Shown here piece after piece: positions 8,563 through 17,498 of a stretch of 64,000 bases of DNA; positions within the stretch are counted from its first letter, which is position 1; the number at the start of each line of letters is the position of its first letter. The notes under the pieces were generated by a model that saw only the letters and a list, made by a program, of their open reading frames with translations, had not been told where the DNA came from and made no database searches. The DNA lies in NCBI GenBank assembly GCA_963792655.1, contig CAWBWU010000003.1, forward strand, positions 1,054,001 to 1,118,000. Reading direction: 5' to 3'. The stretch comes from DOZZ01 sp963792655 (GTDB lineage: Bacteria > Acidobacteriota > Terriglobia > Bryobacterales > Bryobacteraceae). The translations under genes and the position numbers were made by a program.

Positions 8563-9951
8563 CTAGATGTTGATCGCGCGGCGCGCAAGACCAAGTGCCT
8601 CGGCCCAGAACGATGTCGAATGATGCATCAGGTCGACCGTTTCACGAATGGCAACGACGAACTGTTCGAGCTGCTCGTCGGTGACGACTAGCGGTGGCGC
8701 AACTTTGAGCACCATGAAGTTGTTGCCGCACATCTGCGTCAGAATGCGGTGATCGCGAAACAGGCGCATCACTACAACCTGCCCGAACATGCCGGTGTGA
8801 ATGCGCCGGAATGCTTCGAAGGGAACTCGCAGGCGAACCTGCCGCGGCACTTGAAACTCGATTCCCGACAGCATGCCCATGCCACGAACGTCGCGGACCA
8901 TCTCGTACCCGGCGAGCACTTCACGCAGCCTGCGGCGCAACTGTTCGCCCATGCGCAGCGCACGTGGACCAAGCTGCTCCTGTTCGAGCACGTCGAGCGT
9001 GGCCAGGCCGGCGCGCATCGACATTGCGTTCTCGCTGAACGTCGATGTGTGCACGATGGAGCGCTTGAGTGAGCTGTACACAGCGTCGTAAACGGCATCC
9101 GTCATCAGTACTGCGCTGCATGGAATGAGCCCGCCACTGAGCGCTTTCGCCACGACGATCATGTCGGCCGTTGCGCCGAAGTGTTGCGATGCGAGAAAGG
9201 GCCCGGTGCGAAACATGCCGGTCTGTACTTCATCGAGCACGAAAAGCGTGCCGTAACGTTTGCAAAGGCGATGCGCTTCTTTCAGATACTCCGCGTCGGG
9301 GATGCGGATGCCTGCTTCAGATTGCAGGGGCTCGACGAAGTAGGCCGCGAAACGTTTCGTTGCAAGCTGCTGTGAGAGTGCCTCGATATCGTTGAATGCC
9401 ACCGCTTCGGTGCCGGTGAGCATCGGGCCGAACTTCTCGCGCCAGAAGTCGTCGCCCATCAATGAAAGAGCGCCGCATGTCAGCCCATGAAAGGCGCCGT
9501 TCGCATACAGCAGCCCGGTGCGCCCGGTTGTGGCACGCGCGAACTTGATGGCCGTCTCAACGCCTTCGCTGCCTGAACAGGCGAAGAAGGCCTTCGCCAT
9601 GCCGCCGCCCGCCAGACGGCACAGCCGCTCGGCAAGCTGCCCTGCGAGATCGGGCACATGGCTTTGGAGCATCGCAGGTCCGCGCCTGCCCAGCTCATTC
9701 TGCAGTTCCGCAACAATCGCCGGGTGGTTATGCCCGGTGTTGTGAACGCAGTAGCCCGAAAGGAAATCGAGCACCACTTCCTGCGTCGAAGTGAACAGCT
9801 CCGTACCCAAACAATGCGTATACTGCACGTTCATCTGCAGCAGATCGAGCAAGCGGACCCATTGCGGATTTACAAACTGCTCATAGCTTCGCGGCTGCGC
9901 GCCGTCACCGGCCTCCGGGAGCGCCTCGGGTACCGTCAGTGTCTTGTTCAA
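8563..9951 (-). CDS. Class III PLP-dependent aminotransferase
   Basis: 462 residues with the fold-type I class III pattern: phosphate-binding SGSEGVETAIK (126-136), LDEVQTGMFRTG (239-250, PLP-contacting Asp), and Schiff-base Lys269 in VVAKALSGG. Related to ornithine/acetylornithine and 4-aminobutyrate aminotransferases. Longer than ArgD, with an N-terminal extension of about 40 residues. First gene of the type III PKS operon, so it may aminate a pathway intermediate or supply a starter; alternatively it acts independently in amino-acid metabolism. Confidence 0.88.
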   Translation of the reverse strand: MNKTLTVPEALPEAGDGAQPRSYEQFVNPQWVRLLDLLQMNVQYTHCLGTELFTSTQEVVLDFLSGYCVHNTGHNHPAIVAELQNELGRRGPAMLQSHVPDLAGQLAERLCRLAGGGMAKAFFACSGSEGVETAIKFARATTGRTGLLYANGAFHGLTCGALSLMGDDFWREKFGPMLTGTEAVAFNDIEALSQQLATKRFAAYFVEPLQSEAGIRIPDAEYLKEAHRLCKRYGTLFVLDEVQTGMFRTGPFLASQHFGATADMIVVAKALSGGLIPCSAVLMTDAVYDAVYSSLKRSIVHTSTFSENAMSMRAGLATLDVLEQEQLGPRALRMGEQLRRRLREVLAGYEMVRDVRGMGMLSGIEFQVPRQVRLRVPFEAFRRIHTGMFGQVVVMRLFRDHRILTQMCGNNFMVLKVAPPLVVTDEQLEQFVVAIRETVDLMHHSTSFWAEALGLARRAINI

Positions 9952-10029
9952 TGCCGCCGAGTCCCTTCGCCCATGAGCGTTGGTTAATGCGACGCAGGCT
10001 TTTCTTCCCCGGTTGCCTGAATGTTGCCG

Positions 10030-11814
10030 TTACCAGCCGACGGGTTTGCCTTTGTTCTGTTCATCGAGCCACTTTTGCAGCGGGGCGAAGTAATCGACTA
10101 TAGCCGTGGCGTCCATCTGTTTCGATCCGGTCAGTTCGGCCAACGCATTCTGCCACGGCTGGCTGGCGCCCATGGAAAGCATGGCATTCAAGCGCCGGCC
10201 TGCTTCCTTGTTGTCATAGATGCTGCAGCGATTGAGCGGCTCTGTGCAGCCCGCGATCTTGCTGAGCGAACGGTGAAACTGAAATTGCAAAATGTCGGCG
10301 AGGAAATAGCGCGCGTACGGCACATTCGCCGCGACGTGATATTTTGCAGCGGCATCGAAATCGGCCTCGGTGCGCGCGACAGGCGGCGCCACGCCTTGAT
10401 ATTTCAGGCGGAGATCCCACCACGCTTTGTTATAGTCAGCCGGCTGCACCTGTCCCGAGAAAATCTCCCAGCGGTACTTGTCGATCATCAGCCCGAACGG
10501 AAGAAATGCGATCTTCTCGAGCGCCTTGTGCAACAACAGAGCGATGTCTTTCGACGGCGGCGGGGCTTGTTTCAGCAAGCCGAGCTTCACCAGATAATCG
10601 GGCGTGACCGAAAGCGCGATCGTGTCGCCAACCGCTTCGTGGAAGCCGTCGTTGGCGCTATCGCGAAACAACACAGGCTGCTTGTCGTAGGCACGTTGAT
10701 AAAAGTTGTGGCCCAATTCGTGGTGGATCGTGAGGAAATCTTCGGCAGTGGTGTCGATGCACATCTTGATGCGCAGATCGTTCACCATATCGATATCCCA
10801 CGCACTCGCGTGACACACCACGTCTCGGTCCTGCGGCTTGACGAACAGAGAGCGCTCCCAAAACGTGGGCGGCAGCGGCGCGAAACCGAGCGAAGTGAAG
10901 AAGCCTTCGCCGTAGCGCACCATCTGTTTCGCATCCGTCTTGCGTGCTTTCAAAATTTCGGTGAGGTCGTAACCGGCGCTGGCATCGGCAGGTTCCACCA
11001 GCGGGTAAATGTTCTCCCAGCTCTGCGCCCACATGTTGCCCAGCAGGTGCGCGGGAATCGGGCCATGCGCAGGAACCACGGCGTCGCCATACTTCTCACG
11101 CAGGCGGTTGCGCACATACGCGTGCAGTGAGAGATAGAGCGGCCGCACCTGTTCCCACAGGCGATCCATCTCGGCGGCGAACTGCTCGGGCGTCATGTCG
11201 TACTTCTCGCGCCACATCGCGCCCGTGTCTTTGAACCCGAGCTCACGCGCACCTTTGTTCGCCAGTGCAACGTAGCGCGTGAAGGGCTCGCGGATCGGCT
11301 TCGCAATCGCATGCCACCCCACCCAGGCCTCCTGCAACTCACGCGGGTCGCGGCTCGTCGCGATGATCTTCGACAGATCTTCGAGGTCCAGACACTTGCC
11401 ATCGGCTTTGCAGTATTTGCCCTTGCCGTAAGTGCCTTCCATCGACGCAACGATGCGCGTGAGTTCGCCGCTCTCGTTCTTGTCGGCGGGCGTGGCGATA
11501 GTCAGAGAGTTGCGAAGCAGCAGGATCTTGCGCGATAGATCTTCAGGCAGCGGAACCTTCTGGAAGCGCGCCGCTTCTTTGGCATACTCGACGCCGGCAT
11601 TAATCGCACGTTCATCGGCCGCGGCGGCCAGGGCTTCGGTATCGTCGGTGATGAAGTTGGATTTGACCCAGTCCGCGCGTTGCGCTTCCACCATCAGCGG
11701 CAACATGCGTGCTTCAGCGGCATCGGTGAACTTGCGCGCTTCGTCGATCGTGGGCGGTGCAGCCAGCAGAACCAGAGAAGACAACAGCAGACTAGCGGGA
11801 ACCCTGAGTTGCAT
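10030..11814 (-). CDS. M2-family zinc dipeptidyl carboxypeptidase (ACE-like), secreted
   Basis: 594 residues. Signal peptide MQLRVPASLLLSSLVLLAAP. Zinc-binding motif HELGH at 365-369 with third ligand Glu393 in FHEAVGD, both standard for peptidyl-dipeptidase A. Removes dipeptides from the C-terminus of peptides outside the cytoplasm. Last gene of the isomerase / ABC-cNMP / DUF5916 / M2 run, 18 bases after the DUF5916 stop, suggesting peptide turnover at the cell envelope. Confidence 0.92.
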   Translation of the reverse strand: MQLRVPASLLLSSLVLLAAPPTIDEARKFTDAAEARMLPLMVEAQRADWVKSNFITDDTEALAAAADERAINAGVEYAKEAARFQKVPLPEDLSRKILLLRNSLTIATPADKNESGELTRIVASMEGTYGKGKYCKADGKCLDLEDLSKIIATSRDPRELQEAWVGWHAIAKPIREPFTRYVALANKGARELGFKDTGAMWREKYDMTPEQFAAEMDRLWEQVRPLYLSLHAYVRNRLREKYGDAVVPAHGPIPAHLLGNMWAQSWENIYPLVEPADASAGYDLTEILKARKTDAKQMVRYGEGFFTSLGFAPLPPTFWERSLFVKPQDRDVVCHASAWDIDMVNDLRIKMCIDTTAEDFLTIHHELGHNFYQRAYDKQPVLFRDSANDGFHEAVGDTIALSVTPDYLVKLGLLKQAPPPSKDIALLLHKALEKIAFLPFGLMIDKYRWEIFSGQVQPADYNKAWWDLRLKYQGVAPPVARTEADFDAAAKYHVAANVPYARYFLADILQFQFHRSLSKIAGCTEPLNRCSIYDNKEAGRRLNAMLSMGASQPWQNALAELTGSKQMDATAIVDYFAPLQKWLDEQNKGKPVGW

Positions 11815-11832
11815 GGACCTTAGAGTAACAAT

Positions 11833-14037
11833 TCAGCGCCGCAGCAAATAACTCAGCTTGACGAAGATCTGCCGCCCGGTGATGGTGGACGGATCGCCAA
11901 TGCGCTGCGTGAAGGCCGGGTTTCCCGGAAACAGCGCCAGATTGTCATGCGTGTTGGTGTAGCCTGCATACAAAGCGGTGCCGGGATTGACCAGATAAGT
12001 GAACAGTAAGTCAGCGGTCACGGTCTTCGCGCGATCGATACTGACCAAAGAGGCATTCGGAAGCACGCCGGTGTAATCGAGAATGGCCCTGACTGAAAGT
12101 TCGCGCGTGAATTGATAGTTCACTTGCGAGCGCAGTAAGTGGTTATTAAACACTGCCGGGCCGCGCTCCAGCGTGCTCAGATGACTGAAGTAATAAATCT
12201 CTTCCAGCTTGAATCGCCGGCCCGGACGAATCACCAGATGGCCGTTAAACTGACGCCCGGCGCCGAGAAACGGCAGCACGCCCGTCGCGGGATCGTAGTT
12301 CACGCCAGGGCCGGCGCCATAGCCAGCTCCCAGGCTGATAGCTTTTGCCGCTTCGGTGGTGATTGAGAAATCGGTGGAGTGCTTACGAAAACGCAGACCG
12401 CGATAGACCTCGACCGCCTCCGTGCGCCGGACGCTCAGAAAGGTGTTGCCTGCGAGCTCCGCCTCGATGCCCGGGTTGACGATCCAATCCTGCAGGTTGC
12501 CGGCGTGGTCCCAATCGTTCGTCAGCATCAGCGTGGGCCCGATCGACTTCAGAATGCGGTGCGCGGGCAGCCACTTGTAGCCAACGGCCTGACGCGCCTG
12601 CCGGATGTCGAGACGCGGAATGTAACTCAACACAGACTGGAAGTCCGGACTGTGGTCCTGGTAAGTGGAACTCCACGTCAAGTGCAGTCCACTGAAAAGC
12701 AGGTTGCCGTAATAGATAGAACCCTGCGGCTTGCTTCCGTCGGTGTTGTTCGCGTAGCCACGCGCCGCCTGGGCGCTGAAGACCAGGTTGGGCGTGAGCT
12801 TCAGACGCGTATCGAGCGACGCCACGCGTTCATAAGATGATCCGAATTGATAGTCAGTCAACATTGCGCCGACCGTCGATTGATTGCCGAACTCACGCTG
12901 CACGCGGGCCACGCCGATGTGCGCTCGCTCGCCAAGCAGTGAGTCGCCGGGCGCCAGATCGACTCCCGCGTTCCGGTCGTCAATGCCCAGGAACCCGACA
13001 ATCCAGTTCCCCGCTTTGCCCGTCAACCGCGCGCCATATTCCGGATTGACGATGCGCCGCGAGAAGAACAGATTCTCAGGAGTCTGGAAGTAACTCGCGT
13101 TCTCCAGAAAGAACGGCCGCTTCTCCGGGAAGAAGACTTCGAAGCGCTGGTTGACAGTGACTTGCGGATCGTTCGATTCCACCTGGCTGAAATCGGGGTT
13201 CAGAGTTACATCGAGCGTCAGCGAATCGTGCAGGATTACCTTGGCATCCAGGCCGCCGCGCACTTCGTTCTTCTGACGAAAGCCCGGCGGCGTGAATGTG
13301 GGTTGGTCCAGATAGTGCGCGCTTTCAAAGGCGACATACGGAATGAACTGCAGGTTGCGGCCCGGCGAGATGCTCTCGAGTCCCGTCAAGGTTCCGATCT
13401 GCTGCGCAAAGCCTTCTACGCGCGACGTGTAGTAGGGCCAGTACGATGCTTCGTTGCGCGCTGGAATAAAACGCGCCAGGCCGATGCCCCACGTCTGCAC
13501 ATCTGCATTCGGGAAGCGCAGGCTACGAAAAGGCAATGACAGAAGCACCACGAAGCCGTCGGGCGTCAGTCTTCCTTCCGACTTCCAGATTGCGTCGTAT
13601 GTGAAGTCTTCGTCCTGCCCTTCAGCGGCAACGGCGTCACCTTGCACGCCGAGCGGGTTGACATAGAAGCCGAGTACCCGCCGGCGGTCGCGAAACGCAT
13701 CGAGGTAAACCGCGACTACGTCGTCGCTGAAGATGTCGTCGCGCTTCGAGAGCCGTGCACGCACTTTGCCCGCGTCTTCCGTGCAGACAAAGACGGCGTA
13801 GAGATTCTGGTCGTCGTAGGCAAGCCAGGCAGTAGTGGAACGGCTCACTGGCTTGCCATCCGCGGGATGGTTCTGCCGGAAATCGTCGACGCGCGCAAAG
13901 CCCGGCACATCACCGCCGCTCAGGAACTGTTCGATGCGGGGTGGCTGCAACACGCGCTGAATGTGCAGACCGCGGTTCTGTTCTTCCGCGCTGCCCGGCA
14001 CGCAAGCCAGCAGCGCGAGCAGCGCAATTGCTTTCAG
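11833..14037 (-). CDS. CBM9/DUF5916 outer-membrane beta-barrel protein, probable CTG start
   Basis: 734 residues if it starts at CTG 14037; the first GTG (14001) would cut into a perfect signal peptide (KAIALLALLACVPGSA). The CTG overlaps the TGA stop of the ABC gene as CTGA. An N-terminal CBM9-like domain (about 60-240, with AYDDQNLYAVFVC) is followed by the DUF5916 barrel, recognised by NPDFSQVESNDPQVTVNQRF and EKRPFFLENA. Family members sit in the outer membrane; function unproven. No in-frame ATG lies nearby, so either CTG is used or the first base is a sequencing error. Confidence 0.85.
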   Translation of the reverse strand: MKAIALLALLACVPGSAEEQNRGLHIQRVLQPPRIEQFLSGGDVPGFARVDDFRQNHPADGKPVSRSTTAWLAYDDQNLYAVFVCTEDAGKVRARLSKRDDIFSDDVVAVYLDAFRDRRRVLGFYVNPLGVQGDAVAAEGQDEDFTYDAIWKSEGRLTPDGFVVLLSLPFRSLRFPNADVQTWGIGLARFIPARNEASYWPYYTSRVEGFAQQIGTLTGLESISPGRNLQFIPYVAFESAHYLDQPTFTPPGFRQKNEVRGGLDAKVILHDSLTLDVTLNPDFSQVESNDPQVTVNQRFEVFFPEKRPFFLENASYFQTPENLFFSRRIVNPEYGARLTGKAGNWIVGFLGIDDRNAGVDLAPGDSLLGERAHIGVARVQREFGNQSTVGAMLTDYQFGSSYERVASLDTRLKLTPNLVFSAQAARGYANNTDGSKPQGSIYYGNLLFSGLHLTWSSTYQDHSPDFQSVLSYIPRLDIRQARQAVGYKWLPAHRILKSIGPTLMLTNDWDHAGNLQDWIVNPGIEAELAGNTFLSVRRTEAVEVYRGLRFRKHSTDFSITTEAAKAISLGAGYGAGPGVNYDPATGVLPFLGAGRQFNGHLVIRPGRRFKLEEIYYFSHLSTLERGPAVFNNHLLRSQVNYQFTRELSVRAILDYTGVLPNASLVSIDRAKTVTADLLFTYLVNPGTALYAGYTNTHDNLALFPGNPAFTQRIGDPSTITGRQIFVKLSYLLRR

Positions 14038-16178
14038 TGACTCACTCGCGCCGCGGACACACGGTTGATATGGTCGCGCAACTCCGGCTCACGCGCCAGC
14101 AAGCGGTCGAAAAATTCACGCTGCAGGGAAAGACACATACAGGGCGTCAGAGTGCGCACGGTCGCGGTTCGCGGTTGATCGCTCAACAGTGCAATCTCAC
14201 CGAAATAGTCGCCATCCTGCAGCCGCGCGACACGCCGCTCGGCAGCGCCTTCTTTGCGCGTTACTTCCACGGTGCCTCGCACCAGGATGTAGAAGCGATT
14301 GCCGGGCTCGCCTTCCTGCACGATCACGCGGTGTTCCGCGAAGTGCTCGGTGACGAACCAGCGTGCAACCTCTTCGAGCGTTTCGCGTGGAACACCGCGC
14401 ATCAGCGGCAGTTCGGCCAGCCACGCCGCGTCCACCGTCGCCGTGTTCATCGTCTTCGTAATCTGCAGGCCCGCTTGCTTCTGCCACATGCGCGCATACG
14501 TACCGCCCTGGCGCAGCAGCTCCTGGTGATCGCCCTGTTCCGTCAAGCGCCCGTTCTCGAGCAAAAAGATGCGCGCCATGTTGACGACGGAGCTCAGCCG
14601 GTGAGTGATGGAGATCATCGTGCGGCCGTAAGCAAGCCGCTCCAATGTTTCGTTGATGGCGTACTCGGTAGCGGGATCAAGCGCAGACGTGGCTTCATCC
14701 AAAATCAGAATCTCGGGATCGCGCAGCACGGCGCGTGCGATGGCGATGCGCTGGCGCTGTCCACCGGAGAAGCGGCTGCCACGCTCGCCGGCAATTGTTT
14801 GATACCCATCGGGCAAGCCGGCGATGAAGTCATGAATCTCGGCGGATTTCGCGGCGGCAACAATCTCGTCCATCGATGCATCGGGCCGGCCGAGCGCGAT
14901 GTTCTCGGCGATGGTTGTATTGAACAGAAAGCTTTCTTGAAACACCACGGCAATCTGACCGCGCAACGATTCGAGCGGCACTGCGCGCGCATCCCGGCCA
15001 TCGAACAGAACCTCACCGCGATCTGGATCGTAGAAACGCAAGAGAAGGCTGAGCAGGGTGCTCTTGCCCGATCCGCTCGGTCCCACAAAGGCAACGGGCC
15101 AACCGCGCGGCACACGCAGCGTAACGTCATCCAGATTGAGCCGTTCACCGGAATAGCTGAACGATACGTCGCGCAGCTCGATCGCTTCCGAGATCGGCAG
15201 CAGCGGCGGCGCATCAGGCGCATCCTGCACCTTGGCCTCTTCGCTCAGCACCTGTTCGATGCGCGCCAGACCGCCGCTCGCGCCAATCAGGTTCGGTGTA
15301 TATTGCGCCAGGTACATGACCGAGTAGCTCAATGAAACAAAGAGCGCCTGGAACGAGGCAAAGGTGCCGACCGTGATGGTTCCGCGATAAGCCATGTAGC
15401 CGGAGATGCCCATGACGACGAACTGCAGCAGCAAAGTTCCGAAGCTGGCGGAGCGCTCCATCAACGCCGTGAACAGACCGAGCCGCATGCTGGCTTTCAC
15501 CAGCGACTCGTTATGCTGCCGGAACGTTCCGATCAGTTTGCGCTGCAAATTGAAGGCGCGAACGAGCGCCGGGGCCGAGAGCGTCTCCTGCAGCGAAGAG
15601 AGCAGGCGGCTTTCTTCCTGCTGCTTCTCTACGCTCACGCTGGTGGCGCGCTTCGAGAGCAGGCGCGGCCCGAGTACGCAGATCGGGCACAACAGAATCC
15701 CGATCGTTGCCAGCCGCCATTCGAGCGCGAACACCAGCGCTGCCGAGAGCATCAGATCGAGCGCGGGTTGCAAGCCCCAGGTCACGGCTGAGCCCAAGCC
15801 GTTCTCGACTACGCTGATGTCATTGGAGAAACGCGACATCACATCGCCGACTTCGACTCGCGAATAGTAACCGAGCGAGAGCTGCTGCAGCCGCTCGAAC
15901 ATGCGCTGCCGCAGGCCCGCCGTGATGCGGCTCACGATGCCGGTGTAGAGATAATCGCGTCCGAACGAGGTGAATGAGACCACGATGGTGCTGACCCCGA
16001 GAGCGATCAGAATCAGCACCATCATGTGACGGTCATGCTGCAGCAGCGCGCGATCGATCAGAAACTTGACGCTCAACGGCACTTGCGCGTTGAACAGCAT
16101 CTCGAGCGCGCAAGCCAGCACGATCGGGATCAGGCGCAGCCGGTACGGGCGAAAAAATTGTAAGAACGGGCGCAGCAT
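14034..16178 (-). CDS. ABC exporter (fused permease-ATPase) with C-terminal cNMP-binding domain
   Basis: 714 residues. Six-helix type I exporter domain (about 1-310), then an ATPase with Walker A GPSGSGKSTLL (about 370), signature SGGQRQRIAIARA and Walker B ILILDEATSALD. The last 130 residues form a cNMP-binding domain (EGEPGNRFYILVRG, GDYFGEIALLSDQPRTATV). Half-transporter, works as a dimer. The attached sensor suggests allosteric control by cAMP or cGMP, unusual for exporters of this class. It starts 13 bases after the isomerase-like gene and overlaps the DUF5916 gene. Substrate unknown; the M2 peptidase next door hints at peptides. Confidence 0.93.
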   Translation of the reverse strand: MLRPFLQFFRPYRLRLIPIVLACALEMLFNAQVPLSVKFLIDRALLQHDRHMMVLILIALGVSTIVVSFTSFGRDYLYTGIVSRITAGLRQRMFERLQQLSLGYYSRVEVGDVMSRFSNDISVVENGLGSAVTWGLQPALDLMLSAALVFALEWRLATIGILLCPICVLGPRLLSKRATSVSVEKQQEESRLLSSLQETLSAPALVRAFNLQRKLIGTFRQHNESLVKASMRLGLFTALMERSASFGTLLLQFVVMGISGYMAYRGTITVGTFASFQALFVSLSYSVMYLAQYTPNLIGASGGLARIEQVLSEEAKVQDAPDAPPLLPISEAIELRDVSFSYSGERLNLDDVTLRVPRGWPVAFVGPSGSGKSTLLSLLLRFYDPDRGEVLFDGRDARAVPLESLRGQIAVVFQESFLFNTTIAENIALGRPDASMDEIVAAAKSAEIHDFIAGLPDGYQTIAGERGSRFSGGQRQRIAIARAVLRDPEILILDEATSALDPATEYAINETLERLAYGRTMISITHRLSSVVNMARIFLLENGRLTEQGDHQELLRQGGTYARMWQKQAGLQITKTMNTATVDAAWLAELPLMRGVPRETLEEVARWFVTEHFAEHRVIVQEGEPGNRFYILVRGTVEVTRKEGAAERRVARLQDGDYFGEIALLSDQPRTATVRTLTPCMCLSLQREFFDRLLAREPELRDHINRVSAARVSH

Positions 16179-16191
16179 GCGGCCCCCCGGT

Positions 16192-17178
16192 TCAGGCGAG
16201 AGCTTGCCGCATGTAGTCCATGCACTTCTTCACTTCTTCAGTAGAAGTGCCGGTGCCGCGATACTCATACTCCACCAGCGCCGGGATCGTGTACTTCTTG
16301 TTCTTCAACAGCAGCAGCACTTCTTTGATCGGAGTGTCGCCCTGGCCAAATGGCGCATTGGGTCCATCGTGGGCCTTGCGGTCTTTGATGTGGAGATGCG
16401 TGATCTGGGCGTGGTGCTGATCAATGTAAGCCACGGGATCGAAACCGGCAGCGAAGAAGTGTCCGATGTCGAGATTGATCTTGAAGAACTTCGACATGTC
16501 CATACCTTGCTGGAACGTTTCGGGCGTCGAGAACTCTTCCGGATCTTTGGTGCTCGAGTGCCCGTGTAACGCGACGACGTAGCGGTGCTTGTCCGCAAAG
16601 GGCGCCAGGCGTTTGGCAAAGGCCATCTGCGTTGAGGTCGCAATCACACCCGCACCCAATGCTTTGGCCTGCTCGAAGGTCTTGTCGATTTCGGGATCGG
16701 TGAAGTCGTTGCGGTAGTTCATGGTGTACGCGACGATCTTGATGCCGGCATCGGAAAACTTCTTGCCGATGTTCTCGAAGTACGACATTGGCGTGGAGAG
16801 CCGCCAGTCGCGCAGCGTCTCGCGGCGCTTCGCCATTTCGGGACTGTTCATACGGGCGCGCATCGCGGCAGCACGTGCAGCATCGTCCATGGGAGGCGCG
16901 TTGGCAGCCGGCGCGGCTTGCGGCGGACGAACCATCGGGGGATTACCGGGCTCGATGCCGGGCGAAAACAATTCGGTCTCATAAGCGCCATCCGCGACGA
17001 GCGCAGCGATCAGTTGATCGGTGATGTCGGTGCCCGGCGGGTGCGGTATGTCGCGGTAGCTATAGGTACTGTTGCCCAGGTGCACGCCATGCACCGTGGA
17101 ATTCGGCTTCGCGCCGAATGCGAGAGAAACCGGAACGCTCGCCAGGGCTAATTTCCCCAAATCACGTCGTGTGTACAT
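16192..17178 (-). CDS. Sugar-phosphate isomerase/epimerase-like TIM-barrel protein, exported
   Basis: 328 residues starting at ATG 17178, chosen because GGAGG lies 9 bases upstream; a longer frame upstream is non-coding in character. The N-terminus MYTRRDLGKLALASVPVSLA has a Tat-like twin-arginine and hydrophobic core. The barrel matches xylose-isomerase-like proteins: ALHGHSSTKDPEEF, INLDIGHFFAAGFDPV and THLHIKDRK supply metal-binding His/Asp/Glu. Such Tat-exported proteins are abundant in acidobacteria and planctomycetes; substrates are mostly unknown. First gene of the 10-17 kb minus-strand run. Confidence 0.85.
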   Translation of the reverse strand: MYTRRDLGKLALASVPVSLAFGAKPNSTVHGVHLGNSTYSYRDIPHPPGTDITDQLIAALVADGAYETELFSPGIEPGNPPMVRPPQAAPAANAPPMDDAARAAAMRARMNSPEMAKRRETLRDWRLSTPMSYFENIGKKFSDAGIKIVAYTMNYRNDFTDPEIDKTFEQAKALGAGVIATSTQMAFAKRLAPFADKHRYVVALHGHSSTKDPEEFSTPETFQQGMDMSKFFKINLDIGHFFAAGFDPVAYIDQHHAQITHLHIKDRKAHDGPNAPFGQGDTPIKEVLLLLKNKKYTIPALVEYEYRGTGTSTEEVKKCMDYMRQALA

Positions 17179-17412
17179 ATGATGAAGTCCTCCCGCGCAT
17201 CCTATCACCTGGCGGCGGGTGGGCAGCGTTCGCGACGAACGGATAGCAGCGCGATTGGGTTCGATTGGCTTCCGGCTTTGGAGCAAGTTCAGAGGCCGGA
17301 CCACCTCGCTAGCCAGGTCTCCTGAAATCCCTAAAAATCGTAAAACTCAACTAAAAGTCTAAGAATTCGACTGACGGGGAAACGAAATTGTTGAAATTGA
17401 AGTACTTACATA

Positions 17413-17428
17413 AGGCCACTAACTTGCC
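17413..17428 (+). promoter_or_regulatory. Candidate sigma-54 (-24/-12) promoter for the PEP-CTERM gene
   Basis: AGGCCACTAACTTGCC has GG and GC spaced by exactly 10 bases, and the -12 TTGC element is intact; the bases between (consensus CACG) match poorly. The PEP-CTERM start is 71 bases downstream. PEP-CTERM genes in organisms with the PrsK/PrsR two-component system are known to be sigma-54 dependent. The flanking 17179-17498 intergenic stretch holds nothing else that I recognise. Suggestive only. Confidence 0.35.
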
Positions 17429-17498
17429 TTGCCCGAGGCGCATGTCAAACGAAGAAGTTGGTAGTCTCGCATCGGCGTGCATTACAGGAGCGAACACT

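Noticed and set aside
13941..15335. 464-codon plus-strand frame opposite the ABC exporter
   Set aside because: Antisense to Walker and signature motifs; composition is typical of a shadow.
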